Source: Aquabacterium sp. CECT 9606 (GTDB lineage Bacteria; Pseudomonadota; Gammaproteobacteria; Burkholderiales; Burkholderiaceae_C). From it: a DNA stretch of 64,000 nucleotides. The notes beneath the pieces were generated by a model that saw only the letters and a program-made list of their open reading frames with translations, ran no database searches and had not been told where the DNA came from. The position numbers were made by a program, and so were the translations under genes. Location of the stretch: the NCBI RefSeq assembly GCF_918741295.1, contig NZ_CAKKNB010000004.1, forward strand, positions 1-64,000, read 5' to 3'. Position 1 is the first letter of the stretch. The number at the start of each line of letters is the position of its first letter. This document shows positions 52,271 to 62,012 of the stretch, piece by piece.

Positions 52271-54004
52271 CTATTCGTTGGTGACCGAGATCACCTCTTC
52301 CAAAGAAGTCATGCCGGCTTTGACCTTGACCAAGCCGGCTTCGCGCAAGTCTCGCACGCCTTCGCGCTTGGCTTGCTCCGCAATATCCATGGCTGTGCCC
52401 AGCCGGAGGATGATGCGTTGTATTTCTTCACTGATGGGCATGACTTGGTAAAGGCCAACCCGTCCTTTGTAACCGTTGTTGCAACTCGAGCAGCCCACGG
52501 CTTTGTAGGGGCGCCATGAGCCATCCAAATCGGCCTCTTTGAAGCCGGCCCGCAGCAGTGCTTCTTTAGGATACTCCGCTGGTGCTTTGCACACCTCGCA
52601 AAGTTTGCGCGCCAAGCGTTGCGCCGTGATTAAGATCACGGCCGAGGCGATGTTGAACGGCGGGATGCCCATGTTCAACAGCCGCGTCAGGGTGGTGGGG
52701 GCGTCGTTGGTGTGCAGGGTGGACATCACCATGTGGCCCGTCTGGGCCGCTTTGATGGCGATGTCGCCTGTTTCCTGGTCACGGATTTCGCCCACCATGA
52801 TGACGTCGGGATCCTGCCGCAGGAAGGCCTTGAGCGAGGCAGAGAAGGTCAGGCCCGCCCGGTCGTTCACGTTGACCTGGTTGATGCCCGGCAAATTGAT
52901 TTCGGCAGGGTCTTCGACCGTGCAGATGTTGACGCCCGGCTGGTTCAGGATGTTCAGGCAGGAGTACAGCGACACGGTTTTGCCCGAGCCGGTGGGCCCC
53001 GTGACCAGCACCATGCCATATGGGCGGCTGATGGCGTTCATCAGGCGCTCTTTTTCAATGGGCTCGTAGCCCAGGGCCTCGATGCCCATCTTGGCGGACG
53101 ACGAATCCAGGATCCGGATCACGATCTTTTCGCCAAACAGGGTGGGCAGGCTGCTGACCCGGAAGTCGATCGACTTGTTGCCGAACTTGAGCTTCATGCG
53201 GCCGTCTTGCGGCACGCGTTTTTCAGCGATGTCCAGCCGCGAGATGACCTTGATGCGCGAGGCCAGCTTGTCCTTGATGGCGATCGGTGGCTGGGTGACT
53301 TCGCGCAACTCGCCATCCACCCGAAAACGCACGCGGTAGTTGAACTCGTAGGGCTCGAAGTGCAAGTCGGAGGCGCGGGCGTTGATCGCGTCGACCAGCA
53401 TTTTCTGCAGAAACTTGACGACCGGGGCGTCTTCGACTTCGGTGGACAAGTCCGCGGCTTCAGGCTGGGCCGGGTTGTTCAGGTCATCGGTGATGTCGAA
53501 TTCGAAATCACCGGAGGTCAGGGCGTTGAGCTGCTCTTCGGCCGAGGCGGTTTGGCCTTCCAGCAGGCGCGACAGCTTGTCGTGCTCGACGATGACCCAT
53601 TCTGGCGTCAGCTGGGTGGCGAACTTGATGCGTTCGATCGCCTCTTGGTCAGTCGGGTCAGCGCCGGCCACGAACAGGCGGTTGCCGCGCTTGGACAGCA
53701 CGACCACCTGGTACTGGGTCGACAGCTTGTTGTCGATCACGCCTTTGGGCAGGCGCTGCAAATCCACCGCGGCCAAATCGAGCACGGGCACGGCCAGGGA
53801 GGTGGACAAGGTTTGGGCCAGATCGCTGGCCGAGATGGCGCCGCTGGACATCAGCGCACTGATGAAACTGCGCTTCTGGTCTTTGGCCGAGCGGGTGAGG
53901 TCGCCGGCGGATTTGACGTCGAGTTTGCCGGCGTTGACCAATACACGGGCCACGCCAGTCAACGATCCGGATCCGGGAGCTTCTACCAGGGTGTTATCGA
54001 CCAT
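52271..54004 (-). CDS. pilB: type IV pilus assembly ATPase
   Basis: 577 residues. N-terminal MshEN domain, then Walker A GPTGSGKTVSLYS, Asp box region, Walker B LRQDPDVIMVGEIRD and the tetracysteine zinc site in CEVCK...GCSSCNNGYKGR. Powers pilus extension. Full length, first gene of the pil-coaE-zapD-yacG block. Confidence 0.97.
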   Translation of the reverse strand: MVDNTLVEAPGSGSLTGVARVLVNAGKLDVKSAGDLTRSAKDQKRSFISALMSSGAISASDLAQTLSTSLAVPVLDLAAVDLQRLPKGVIDNKLSTQYQVVVLSKRGNRLFVAGADPTDQEAIERIKFATQLTPEWVIVEHDKLSRLLEGQTASAEEQLNALTSGDFEFDITDDLNNPAQPEAADLSTEVEDAPVVKFLQKMLVDAINARASDLHFEPYEFNYRVRFRVDGELREVTQPPIAIKDKLASRIKVISRLDIAEKRVPQDGRMKLKFGNKSIDFRVSSLPTLFGEKIVIRILDSSSAKMGIEALGYEPIEKERLMNAISRPYGMVLVTGPTGSGKTVSLYSCLNILNQPGVNICTVEDPAEINLPGINQVNVNDRAGLTFSASLKAFLRQDPDVIMVGEIRDQETGDIAIKAAQTGHMVMSTLHTNDAPTTLTRLLNMGIPPFNIASAVILITAQRLARKLCEVCKAPAEYPKEALLRAGFKEADLDGSWRPYKAVGCSSCNNGYKGRVGLYQVMPISEEIQRIILRLGTAMDIAEQAKREGVRDLREAGLVKVKAGMTSLEEVISVTNE

Positions 54005-54084
54005 TTAATAAATCATCCCCGATTCAATACCGTCTGTAAACCACAAAAGACCGCTAATCCCCTTGGATTATCGCGGTTCCAGGT

Positions 54085-55815
54085 TCAATCGGCTGTCTGG
54101 ATTTTCACCATGCCGGCGTAAAGACCTTGCCGGGCGATGAGTTCGGTGTGGGTGCCTTGCTCGACCACTTTGCCTTCGGACATGACATAGATGCAGTCGG
54201 CGTTGCGGATGGTGCTGAGGCGGTGGGCGATCAGGATCAGCGTTTTGCTACCGCGCAAGTCTTCGATGGAACGCTGGACGACGGCCTCGGATTCGGAATC
54301 CAGGGCAGACGTGGCTTCGTCGAAAATCCAGACGGCGGCGTCGCGGTACAGGGCCCGGGCGATGGCCAGGCGCTGGCGCTGGCCACCGGAGAGGCGGCTG
54401 CCATTGGTGCCGACGGCGGCGTCCATGCCTTCTGGCAAGGTCAGGACGTGGTTCCAGAGGTTGGCGGCTTTCAGGCAGTTTTCGACTTTGGCGCGGTCCA
54501 GGCCATGGGGGCTGGCGTACGCCACGTTCTGGGCGATGGAGCCTTCGAAGAGGACGATGTCTTGCGAGACCACGGCGAAATGGCGTCGCAGGCTGGCCAG
54601 CTTGAGGGTGTCGATGGGCGTGTCGTCCAGCAGGATCTGGCCGCTGGTCGGGTAGGCAAAACGCAGCAAGGTGTTGACGACCGTGGATTTGCCGGCGCCC
54701 GATGAGCCGACCAGGGCAATGGTTTGCCCGGCTTTCATGCTCAAGTTCAGCCCGGCCAGGGCGGGGTTGGAAGCGCCTTCATAGTGAAGGTAAACGTTGT
54801 TGAAATCGATCTTGCCGTGGCAGACCGGCATCTCGGCGGTCCCCAGGTCAGGCTCTGGTGGCGCATTGATCAGCTCGAACGCGCCACGGGCTGTGATCAA
54901 GGCACCCGTGATGGGCTGGAACACATCGGTCAGGTGACGCATGGGGGACATGGTCATCAACAGCGCGGTGATGAAGGAAACGAACTCGCCGACGGTGGAG
55001 GCACCGTTCTGGGCTTGGTACAGCGCCAGTGTCAGGATGATGGACACACCGATGGCCGCGACGATCTGCGTGATCGGCGTGACCATTGAACTGGCCGCCA
55101 CCTGCTTCATGGTCATGCGGCGGTGGTGGATGGCTTGCTGCTCGAAGCGGCGCAACTCGAACTCGGTGGCGTCGAAGGTGCGCACTACGCGCCAGGCTCG
55201 GGCGTTGTCGTCCACCGTGCCCACCAGGCTTTGCTGCGCCAGGTAAGCGGCTTCGCCCACCTTGGCCAGGCGCTTGCGCACCAGCTTGACGCTGATGCCC
55301 AGCAAGGGCATGGAGATGAATGAGATCAGCGTTAGTTCGGGATTGAGGTAGATCAGGTAGGCGACCAGGAAGAGCAGCGTCGAGGCATCCCGGACGATGG
55401 ACACGATGGCGCCCCCCATGGCGGTGGACGCATGCTGCGGATCGTTGATGATCTTGCTGACCGCCAGGCCTGGGCTGATCGTGGTGAACAGGTGCGCATC
55501 GGCCTTGAGCAGGGCGCGCATCAAGTCGCGCCGCAGGTTCAGCACCATGGTCGACGTGGCGGAGTTCATCACGTAGGCCCCGCCGAAATTGAAGACGCCG
55601 CGGATGATGAACAGGCCAATCACCACGACGGGCACGGCCCAAAGCGGGTAGTCCATGCCTTCCTTGAAGCCTGAGTCGATGAGCTTCTTGAACATCGCGG
55701 GCAGGATGGGTTCGACCGCTGAGCCCAGGATGAAAAACAGCAGGGCGGTGGACAGCATGCGCCACTGGGGGCGTGCGTAACTGAGCAGTCTTTGGGAGGC
55801 GTCTTTGTAATCCAT
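54085..55815 (-). CDS. msbA: lipid A flippase MsbA
   Basis: 576 residues from ATG 55815; the longer open frame lies within waaC. Six membrane helices in the first 320 residues, then the ATPase with Walker A GSSGAGKSTV, signature LSGGQRQRLAIA, Walker B AAVWIFDEATSALD and H-loop IAHRLSTI. Flips lipid A-core across the inner membrane. Two bases after waaC. Confidence 0.93.
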   Translation of the reverse strand: MDYKDASQRLLSYARPQWRMLSTALLFFILGSAVEPILPAMFKKLIDSGFKEGMDYPLWAVPVVVIGLFIIRGVFNFGGAYVMNSATSTMVLNLRRDLMRALLKADAHLFTTISPGLAVSKIINDPQHASTAMGGAIVSIVRDASTLLFLVAYLIYLNPELTLISFISMPLLGISVKLVRKRLAKVGEAAYLAQQSLVGTVDDNARAWRVVRTFDATEFELRRFEQQAIHHRRMTMKQVAASSMVTPITQIVAAIGVSIILTLALYQAQNGASTVGEFVSFITALLMTMSPMRHLTDVFQPITGALITARGAFELINAPPEPDLGTAEMPVCHGKIDFNNVYLHYEGASNPALAGLNLSMKAGQTIALVGSSGAGKSTVVNTLLRFAYPTSGQILLDDTPIDTLKLASLRRHFAVVSQDIVLFEGSIAQNVAYASPHGLDRAKVENCLKAANLWNHVLTLPEGMDAAVGTNGSRLSGGQRQRLAIARALYRDAAVWIFDEATSALDSESEAVVQRSIEDLRGSKTLILIAHRLSTIRNADCIYVMSEGKVVEQGTHTELIARQGLYAGMVKIQTAD

Positions 55816-55817
55816 GA

Positions 55818-56765
55818 TCAGGGGGCGACAGCCATTGCGTTGAGCACGGCTTGGATGGACGGTACCTGGCCTTTGCCGCCCAGGCTTTGAACATGCCCGG
55901 GGCCGGTGACGCCGGCCAGGCCAGGTTCGTGGTCGCAATAGATGCCAATGGTAGTGCGTCCGCTGGCGGCAGCCAGGTGGGTCAGGCCAGTGTCCAGGCC
56001 GACGACGATTTGGGCGTGGGCCAGGCAATTGGCGGCTTCGGCCACTGTGAGGAAGGGCGGCACGATGGCCCCCGTGGCTTGTGCGATTTCCTGGGCGCGT
56101 TGTTGTTCTTGCGGACTGCCCCACATCACCGCGATGGCCAGCCCCTGGCTGGTAAGGTGGCGCCCTACTGCGATCCAGTCGGCTTGAGGCCAAAGCTTTT
56201 CAGGGCGGCTGGCGCAGGGGATGAGCACGGCATATGGGCCTTCAGCGGGGCGCCAGAACCGGTCCGCTTGGCGCATGCCAAAGTCGGGTGGTGTGCTTGG
56301 CAATGGGTAACCAAGTACCTGCGCGGCCAGTTGCCGGCAACGGTCTACTGCGTGCAGTTGGCGTGAAACATGGGCGCGCCTTTGGTAGAACAGGCTGGCC
56401 AGTGGTTCGCGGATGCTGTGCCAGTCGTAGCCTGCGCGTGGTCCCTGGGCGAAGCACGCAAAGCCGGCGCTTTTGAGCAGACCTTGCATGTCGATGATCA
56501 GGTCGTAGGGTTGCTGCTTCATCTCGGCGCGCCATTGGCTTAGCGCGGCCTTGGTCTCGGCAGATCGCAGTGATTTGCGCCACTTGCGCCATTGGAGGGT
56601 GATCACCCGCTGCACCGCGTGGTGCTGGGCGGGGATGGCCGAGAAGTTTTTTTCGACCAGCCAGTCAACTTGCAGTCCAGGGATGGCCCGGGCCATGTCA
56701 CTGACGGCGGGCAGGGCATGAACCACGTCGCCCATGGAGCTGGTCTTGACGATCAGGACCCTCAC
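55818..56765 (-). CDS. waaC: LPS heptosyltransferase I
   Basis: 315 residues from GTG 56765 (GTGA overlap with the DUF4254 gene). VRVLIVKTSSMGDVVHALPA is the family N-terminus; WLVEKNFSAIP, LIDMQGLLKSA and GLDTGLTHLAAASG (donor site) are all present. Adds the first heptose to Kdo of the LPS core. Operon with DUF4254 and msbA. Confidence 0.95.
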   Translation of the reverse strand: MRVLIVKTSSMGDVVHALPAVSDMARAIPGLQVDWLVEKNFSAIPAQHHAVQRVITLQWRKWRKSLRSAETKAALSQWRAEMKQQPYDLIIDMQGLLKSAGFACFAQGPRAGYDWHSIREPLASLFYQRRAHVSRQLHAVDRCRQLAAQVLGYPLPSTPPDFGMRQADRFWRPAEGPYAVLIPCASRPEKLWPQADWIAVGRHLTSQGLAIAVMWGSPQEQQRAQEIAQATGAIVPPFLTVAEAANCLAHAQIVVGLDTGLTHLAAASGRTTIGIYCDHEPGLAGVTGPGHVQSLGGKGQVPSIQAVLNAMAVAP

Positions 56766-57439
56766 GCCTGGCCTTGGCTTGCGGCGCGTTCGGCCACCAG
56801 AGCGGGGTTGAAGCGGGGGTCGTTGTACATCTTGAACTGGCGGTAGACCTTGAAATAGGCTTTGCCCGCTTGTGTATCGGCGATCAGGGCATCCAGGCAC
56901 GCGCCCAGGTCGGAGCGCTGCTGGAGCAACTTGTCCAACTTGACGGCGCTGGATTGGCGGTGGGAGTCGTCGACATCGGTGCGTTGCGTCTGAGCGCGCA
57001 TGGCGTGGATCTTCAAGGCCATGATGGACATGCGGTCGATGATGCTGCCGGCGGTTTCACTGTTGAGGCGGGCATTGGGGGGCACTTTGGCCACGGGCGA
57101 GTCGGTTTGCGCGGAGGCTGCGTCAACCAGGCCGAGTTCGGTCAGAAGGATTTCGTCAACGCGCTCTGTGGCATCGTTGCGTGCCTGGTTGTACTTGTCG
57201 ATGGCGCGTTTGTTCTTGGCGATCTCGGTGTCGCTGACGGTGGTGCGGCGAGCGAGGTCTTCTTCGGCCCACAGGCTGCTGTTGAAAAAGTGGTTGGTGG
57301 CGATCCAATGCCAAAGTAGTGCGGCGCGATCATTGCCCGGTGCAGCGCCGACCGTGGCGACTGGTGGGCCGCCTGCGGCGATCAGGGTCGCGTCGTGCAG
57401 GTGGCTGGTCTGTCTGCTCAAATCGGTCAACATGCTCAT
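56762..57439 (-). CDS. DUF4254 protein
   Basis: 225 residues, all helical. LLWHWIATNHFFNSSLWAEED and SETAGSIIDRMSIMALKIHAM, plus DLGACLDALIADTQAGKAYF near the end, are DUF4254 hallmarks. The family is consistently found beside heptosyltransferase genes in Betaproteobacteria; biochemical role unknown. A GTGA overlap couples it to waaC. Confidence 0.85.
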   Translation of the reverse strand: MSMLTDLSRQTSHLHDATLIAAGGPPVATVGAAPGNDRAALLWHWIATNHFFNSSLWAEEDLARRTTVSDTEIAKNKRAIDKYNQARNDATERVDEILLTELGLVDAASAQTDSPVAKVPPNARLNSETAGSIIDRMSIMALKIHAMRAQTQRTDVDDSHRQSSAVKLDKLLQQRSDLGACLDALIADTQAGKAYFKVYRQFKMYNDPRFNPALVAERAASQGQA

Positions 57440-57511
57440 CGGTCACGGGGCTCTCGGTTCGGTGGGTGATTATCGACCATGCCGCCGAGTCTGCTTGCCG
57501 TGGGTGATGGC

Positions 57512-58429
57512 ATGATGGCAACCCTGATTATGGCCATGATCCAACTGTTTACACGATTTGCCGACATGGTTCGGGATGCCAACGCGCGGCGATTGCGCCG
57601 CCGCAGGGCACCCGCTCGCCTGGCTTACCAGCAATGGGTGCGTGAAAACGACGCGCCCACCTCCGAGCGTCTGATGGGCTTCGCCGAGCGATACCGGCGT
57701 CTGGTGCCCCGGCCCTTGATCTCGGTGATCATGCCGGTCTATAACGCGAACCTGAACTGGCTGGACCAGGCGATCGAGTCCATCCGTGGCCAGGTCTACC
57801 AGGAATGGGAGTTGTGCATCGCTGATGACTGCTCACCAAGGCGCGAGGTACGCGAGGCGCTGTCCGCCTGGTCTCTGAAAGATGCTCGCATCAAGGTGGC
57901 TTTCCGGTCTGAGAACGGCCATATTTCTGCCGCCTCGAATTCGGCCATCGAGTTGGCGAGTGGCCCCTTCCTGGCGTTGATGGACCAAGATGACCTCATT
58001 ACGCCCAACGCCTTGCTGGAAATGGCCGAGGCCATCGGCCAGCACCCGAAGGCGGGCTTGCTTTACTCGGACGAGGACAAGATCGACGCCGAGAATCTGC
58101 GCGAAAGTCCGACAAAAAAAGGTGGCTGGGATCCGGACAGGTTGCAAATCCACAATTACATCTCCCACCTGGGGGTTTACCGCACCGAATTGGTCCGCGC
58201 GTTGGGCGGCTTCCGCGTCGGTTACGAGGGCGCGCAAGATCACGATCTGGTACTTCGGTGCTCGGAGCGGCTGGATGCTCAGCAGATTATCTATATTCCC
58301 CAGATTCTGTACCACTGGAGAATGCATGAGCACAGTACCGCGTCGTCCAGGCGGGCTAAGCCCTACGCAGTCGCCGCCCGAGAAAAATGCATCGCCGATC
58401 ACAAAATTCGCATGTCGAGCAAAGCTTAG
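57512..58429 (+). CDS. family 2 glycosyltransferase
   Basis: 305 residues if it starts at 57512; ATGs at 57479 and 57536 are alternatives and none has a clear RBS. After a basic N-terminal region, PLISVIMPVYNANLNWLDQ, CIADDCSPRREVREAL, ALMDQDDLITPNAL and LYSDEDKID are GT2 motifs like those of O-antigen/rhamnan transferases. Divergent from the DUF4254 gene. Confidence 0.85.
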   Translation: MMATLIMAMIQLFTRFADMVRDANARRLRRRRAPARLAYQQWVRENDAPTSERLMGFAERYRRLVPRPLISVIMPVYNANLNWLDQAIESIRGQVYQEWELCIADDCSPRREVREALSAWSLKDARIKVAFRSENGHISAASNSAIELASGPFLALMDQDDLITPNALLEMAEAIGQHPKAGLLYSDEDKIDAENLRESPTKKGGWDPDRLQIHNYISHLGVYRTELVRALGGFRVGYEGAQDHDLVLRCSERLDAQQIIYIPQILYHWRMHEHSTASSRRAKPYAVAAREKCIADHKIRMSSKA

Positions 58430-58438
58430 GGCATCGCG

Positions 58439-59668
58439 ATGCAAGTGTTCCCCTTGACGTTGCCAGGTGGAAACTGGGCGAGTTTTTTCCGGCTGGAACT
58501 GAAATGGCGCAAGCAGGTGCTCGCGGAAGTGGCCAGACGGGAAACTCCTCCCGCGGTCAGCGCCAAAAAATCAAGGTCGATCGTGACCAAAGGTTTGCTG
58601 GCCTCTTTTTTCCCAAGCCACTGGAGGCGCGCAGGAGGTAATTATGTGTTCGTGTCCTTTGGTAAGAATCAGATTGTCCAGCAGACTCGGACGCACACCG
58701 ACGTGCCCATTGTGTGTCCCAGCAGCAAGGCGCGCAATTTGGTCCGTGGCGATTCCTTGGCCGAACTGGATGCCATTTACCAACTGATTCACTTTCCAGG
58801 TTTGTACCCGGACGTCTTGCGCAAGATGTTTTTGCGGGTTTTGCTTCGCTGGATTTCCAGGAACGTGCGCGCCCTGGCTGATCAGGTATTCATCACCAAT
58901 CATGATTATTATGGTCAGAATTCAATTTTGGTCACCTTGTCGCAGTTGACGGACCTGAATATCGTGGGTTTGCAGCATGGCCTGCTGCGGCATGACTATC
59001 TGTCGTCATCGATCTACCCGGGTTACCGCAACCATTTGGAAGCGGTGTACAGCCAGGCTTACCAGGAAGTTCTCACGGCGGCAAAACGGCCAGGCGCTCG
59101 GCTGCCCATATTGGGCGCCCCCTTCGATGTGGGCAATGCCGTGGACGGCCTGGTATCTCAAAACAAGCCTGCCTTGTATTTCATCAGCAGCGATGATTTA
59201 CGTTTCAAGGATAAGAGAGCCGCCATTGATGCGATTTTCAAATCGTGCCAGGAGCTGGGTGTGGATTTCTACCTGAGGCCTCATCCGCAGGAGCTTTCGA
59301 ATTTGGATGGGCTGCCTTTTGCTCTGGCGTTGGGTCGCAAGGATGAGGTATTCAAGCTGGACACGTCCCAAACCTTGTTCGTGGGGCATTACTCCACATT
59401 TTTATACGAGGCCGCGCTGCGGGGCTACCGAACCATTTGGATCACGCCGCCCGCCGACCAGCACAAAGCGGATGCATTTCCTGAGATTCGGGGGGTGCCT
59501 AATACCTTCGTCCAATCTGGGGCAACATTCAATGCTGAGTGGTTGAAAAAAATCTTTTCAGAACGGGCTGTGCCCATTGCCTCTGATCCTGTGGGCCCGA
59601 GAATGGCCCGCTTATTGGAGCAGATCTCACTGAGTGAGGTGACTTCGGCGGGTTGCAACAAGAGGTAA
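58439..59668 (+). CDS. surface-polysaccharide GT-B-like protein, unassigned
   Basis: 409 residues. QVFITNHDYYGQNSILVTLSQL, VGLQHGLLRHDYLSSSIYPG, DFYLRPHPQELSNL and VGHYSTFLYEAALRGYRTIWI give an Asn-His / Gln-His-Gly / Arg-Pro-His-Pro / Ser-Thr series seen in capsule-type transferases with a GT-B fold, such as poly-glycerophosphate or sialyltransferase-like enzymes. The exact family was not identified. Ten bases after the GT2 gene and likely co-transcribed with it. Confidence 0.55.
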   Translation: MQVFPLTLPGGNWASFFRLELKWRKQVLAEVARRETPPAVSAKKSRSIVTKGLLASFFPSHWRRAGGNYVFVSFGKNQIVQQTRTHTDVPIVCPSSKARNLVRGDSLAELDAIYQLIHFPGLYPDVLRKMFLRVLLRWISRNVRALADQVFITNHDYYGQNSILVTLSQLTDLNIVGLQHGLLRHDYLSSSIYPGYRNHLEAVYSQAYQEVLTAAKRPGARLPILGAPFDVGNAVDGLVSQNKPALYFISSDDLRFKDKRAAIDAIFKSCQELGVDFYLRPHPQELSNLDGLPFALALGRKDEVFKLDTSQTLFVGHYSTFLYEAALRGYRTIWITPPADQHKADAFPEIRGVPNTFVQSGATFNAEWLKKIFSERAVPIASDPVGPRMARLLEQISLSEVTSAGCNKR

Positions 59669-59771
59669 AGCAGCTTGTGGTGGTCTTGATGGGCAGGCGG
59701 TTTGCTAAACCGATCCCATCGGGGCTCGCGCACCGCAGGGTGGCCATGGGTGAGCCTGAGGAGGTCGGCGC

Positions 59772-59777
59772 TACAAT
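59772..59777 (+). promoter_or_regulatory. candidate -10 box upstream of pseB
   Basis: TACAAT 71 bases before the pseB start, set in a GCGCTA-3 bases-TAGCGC inverted repeat. No clear -35 box. It lies in the 180-base gap between the transferase gene and pseB, which otherwise shows no gene. Confidence 0.4.
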
Positions 59778-59848
59778 AGCGCGCTGTGCACAGGGGGCAT
59801 CAGCCGGGCCATGGCGCACTTGGTCTGAAGTCCTGAATACTAATTACC

Positions 59849-60847
59849 ATGCTAAATAATTCATCCATTCTCATTACTGGCGGGACCGGCTCATTTGGGC
59901 ACACATTCGTGCCCATGACCCTGAAGAAATACAACCCTCGCCGGTTGGTTATTTTCTCCCGGGATGAAATGAAGCAATGGGAGATGGCCAAGCTGTACAA
60001 GGATGATGAGCGGGTGCGCTTCTTCATTGGCGATGTGCGCGACAAGGATCGGCTGGCGCGTGCCTTGAAAGGAGTCGACTTCGTGGTGCACGCGGCCGCC
60101 ACCAAGATCGTGCCCACGGCTGAGTACAACCCCTTCGAGTGCGTGAAGACCAACATCATTGGGGCCATGAACCTGATTGATGCTTGCATCGACCAAGGCG
60201 TCAAGCGTGTGGTCGCTCTGTCCACGGACAAGGCCAGCAGCCCGGCCAATCTTTACGGGGCCACCAAGCTGGCCTCCGACAAACTGTTCATCGCGGGCAA
60301 CTCGTACAGCGGTACGCAGGACTCGCGCTTTGCGGTGGTGCGTTATGGCAACGTCATGGGGTCGCGTGGATCGGTGATCCCATTTTTCCTGACACAGGCG
60401 AGCAAAGGGTCCTTACCCATCACCGACGAGCGCATGACCCGCTTCATGATCACGCTGGAAGAAGGGGTCGACCTGGTTTGGCACGCTTTCGACGACATGA
60501 GAGGCGGTGAGATCTACGTCAAGAAGATCCCTTCCATGAAGGTGACGGACATCGCCCTGGCCGTGGCACCTGGGGCGGCGCATGAGGTGGTGGGCATCCG
60601 CCCTGGTGAGAAACTGCACGAGCAGATGATCGGTGCCGAAGACGCACCCCATACTTACGAGTACGACTCGTACTACAAGATTTTGCCTGCCATCCACAAC
60701 TGGAGTCAGGACGCGGCGCGGATCAACGGGGGCAAGCTGGTGGCGCCCGATTTCACTTATTCGTCCGATACCAATCCCGAGTGGATGAGTGTGGAAGGGC
60801 TCAGTACTTGGATCGAGCAGAACCGCGACACGATCGGGAAGATCTGA
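59849..60847 (+). CDS. pseB: UDP-GlcNAc 4,6-dehydratase (inverting)
   Basis: 332 residues. NADP-binding TGGTGSFGHTF, FSRDEMKQWEM, and the catalytic block STDKASSPANLYGATK, with the Asp-Lys pair and Tyr-x3-Lys of PseB-type dehydratases. First step of pseudaminic acid synthesis. Five bases precede pseC. Confidence 0.95.
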   Translation: MLNNSSILITGGTGSFGHTFVPMTLKKYNPRRLVIFSRDEMKQWEMAKLYKDDERVRFFIGDVRDKDRLARALKGVDFVVHAAATKIVPTAEYNPFECVKTNIIGAMNLIDACIDQGVKRVVALSTDKASSPANLYGATKLASDKLFIAGNSYSGTQDSRFAVVRYGNVMGSRGSVIPFFLTQASKGSLPITDERMTRFMITLEEGVDLVWHAFDDMRGGEIYVKKIPSMKVTDIALAVAPGAAHEVVGIRPGEKLHEQMIGAEDAPHTYEYDSYYKILPAIHNWSQDAARINGGKLVAPDFTYSSDTNPEWMSVEGLSTWIEQNRDTIGKI

Positions 60848-60851
60848 ACTC

Positions 60852-62012
60852 ATGATTCCTTACGGTCGCCAAGAAATCACACAGGCTGACATCGATGCGG
60901 TTGTCGACGTTTTGCGCTCGGACTTCCTCACTCAGGGGCCGGCCGTCCCGATGTTCGAGCAAGCGGTGGCCACCTATTGCGGTGCTCGCCATGCGGTGGC
61001 AGTTAACAGCGCCACATCGGCCCTGCACATTGCCTGCCTGGCCCTCGGGCTGGGGCCCGGTGACCGCCTGTGGACCACACCGGTGACCTTTGTCGCCAGC
61101 GCGAACTGCGGTTTGTATTGCGGGGCCGAGGTCGATTTCGTGGACATCGACCCGCTCACCTACAACATGAGCGTGGAGCGCTTAGCTGAGAAACTGGCTC
61201 AGGCTGACAAGCTCGGGGTCTTGCCCAAGATCGTGGTGCCCGTGCACTTGTGCGGCCAACCCTGCGACATGGAGGGCATCCGCGCACTGAGTAGACAGTA
61301 CGGCTTCAAGGTCATTGAAGACGCCTCCCACGCGATCGGTGGGCGCTACCAGGACGAACCCATTGGGGCTTGCCGCTACAGCGACATCACCATCTTCAGC
61401 TTTCACCCGGTCAAGATCGTGACCACCGCCGAAGGCGGCATGGCGGTGACCAATGACGCTGACCTGGCGCACCAGATGGCCTTGTTGCGCAGCCATGGCA
61501 TCACGCGTGATCCGACCCACATGACGCACGAGGCCGATGGCCCCTGGTATTACCAGCAGATCGACCTGGGCTTCAACTACAGGATGACCGAGCTGCAAGG
61601 CGCGTTGGGTGTGAGCCAGATGACCCGCCTGGATGCCTATGTGGCCGGTCGGCATGCCATCGCCGACCGGTACGATGCCTTGCTGGAAGGCTTGCCGGTG
61701 ATGTGCCCCTGGCGGCGCCCTGACAGCTATTCCGGCCTGCACCTGTACGTCGTTCTCGTGCAGTTGGAGAGGATCCGCCAAACCCACCGCCAAGTGTTCG
61801 ACGCCCTGAGGGCGCAGGGCATTGGCGTGAACCTGCATTACATCCCCGTTCATACCCAGCCTTACTACCGGGGACTGGGCTTCAAGCCCGGCGACTTCCC
61901 ACAGGCCGAGCATTACTATGCGCGGGCCATCAGTCTGCCCATGTACCCCCAACTAACGCCAGCGCAGCAGGACGAGGTGGTCAGCGCATTGAGCGAGGCG
62001 CTGGCCCCATGA
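60852..62012 (+). CDS. pseC: UDP-4-amino-4,6-dideoxy-sugar aminotransferase
   Basis: 386 residues from ATG 60852. DegT family: VAVNSATSALHIACLALG, VEDASHAIGG-type segment (VIEDASHAIGGRYQ) and the PLP lysine in FSFHPVKIVTTAEGG. Adds the 4-amino group to the PseB product. Overlaps the reductase gene by ATGA. Confidence 0.95.
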   Translation: MIPYGRQEITQADIDAVVDVLRSDFLTQGPAVPMFEQAVATYCGARHAVAVNSATSALHIACLALGLGPGDRLWTTPVTFVASANCGLYCGAEVDFVDIDPLTYNMSVERLAEKLAQADKLGVLPKIVVPVHLCGQPCDMEGIRALSRQYGFKVIEDASHAIGGRYQDEPIGACRYSDITIFSFHPVKIVTTAEGGMAVTNDADLAHQMALLRSHGITRDPTHMTHEADGPWYYQQIDLGFNYRMTELQGALGVSQMTRLDAYVAGRHAIADRYDALLEGLPVMCPWRRPDSYSGLHLYVVLVQLERIRQTHRQVFDALRAQGIGVNLHYIPVHTQPYYRGLGFKPGDFPQAEHYYARAISLPMYPQLTPAQQDEVVSALSEALAP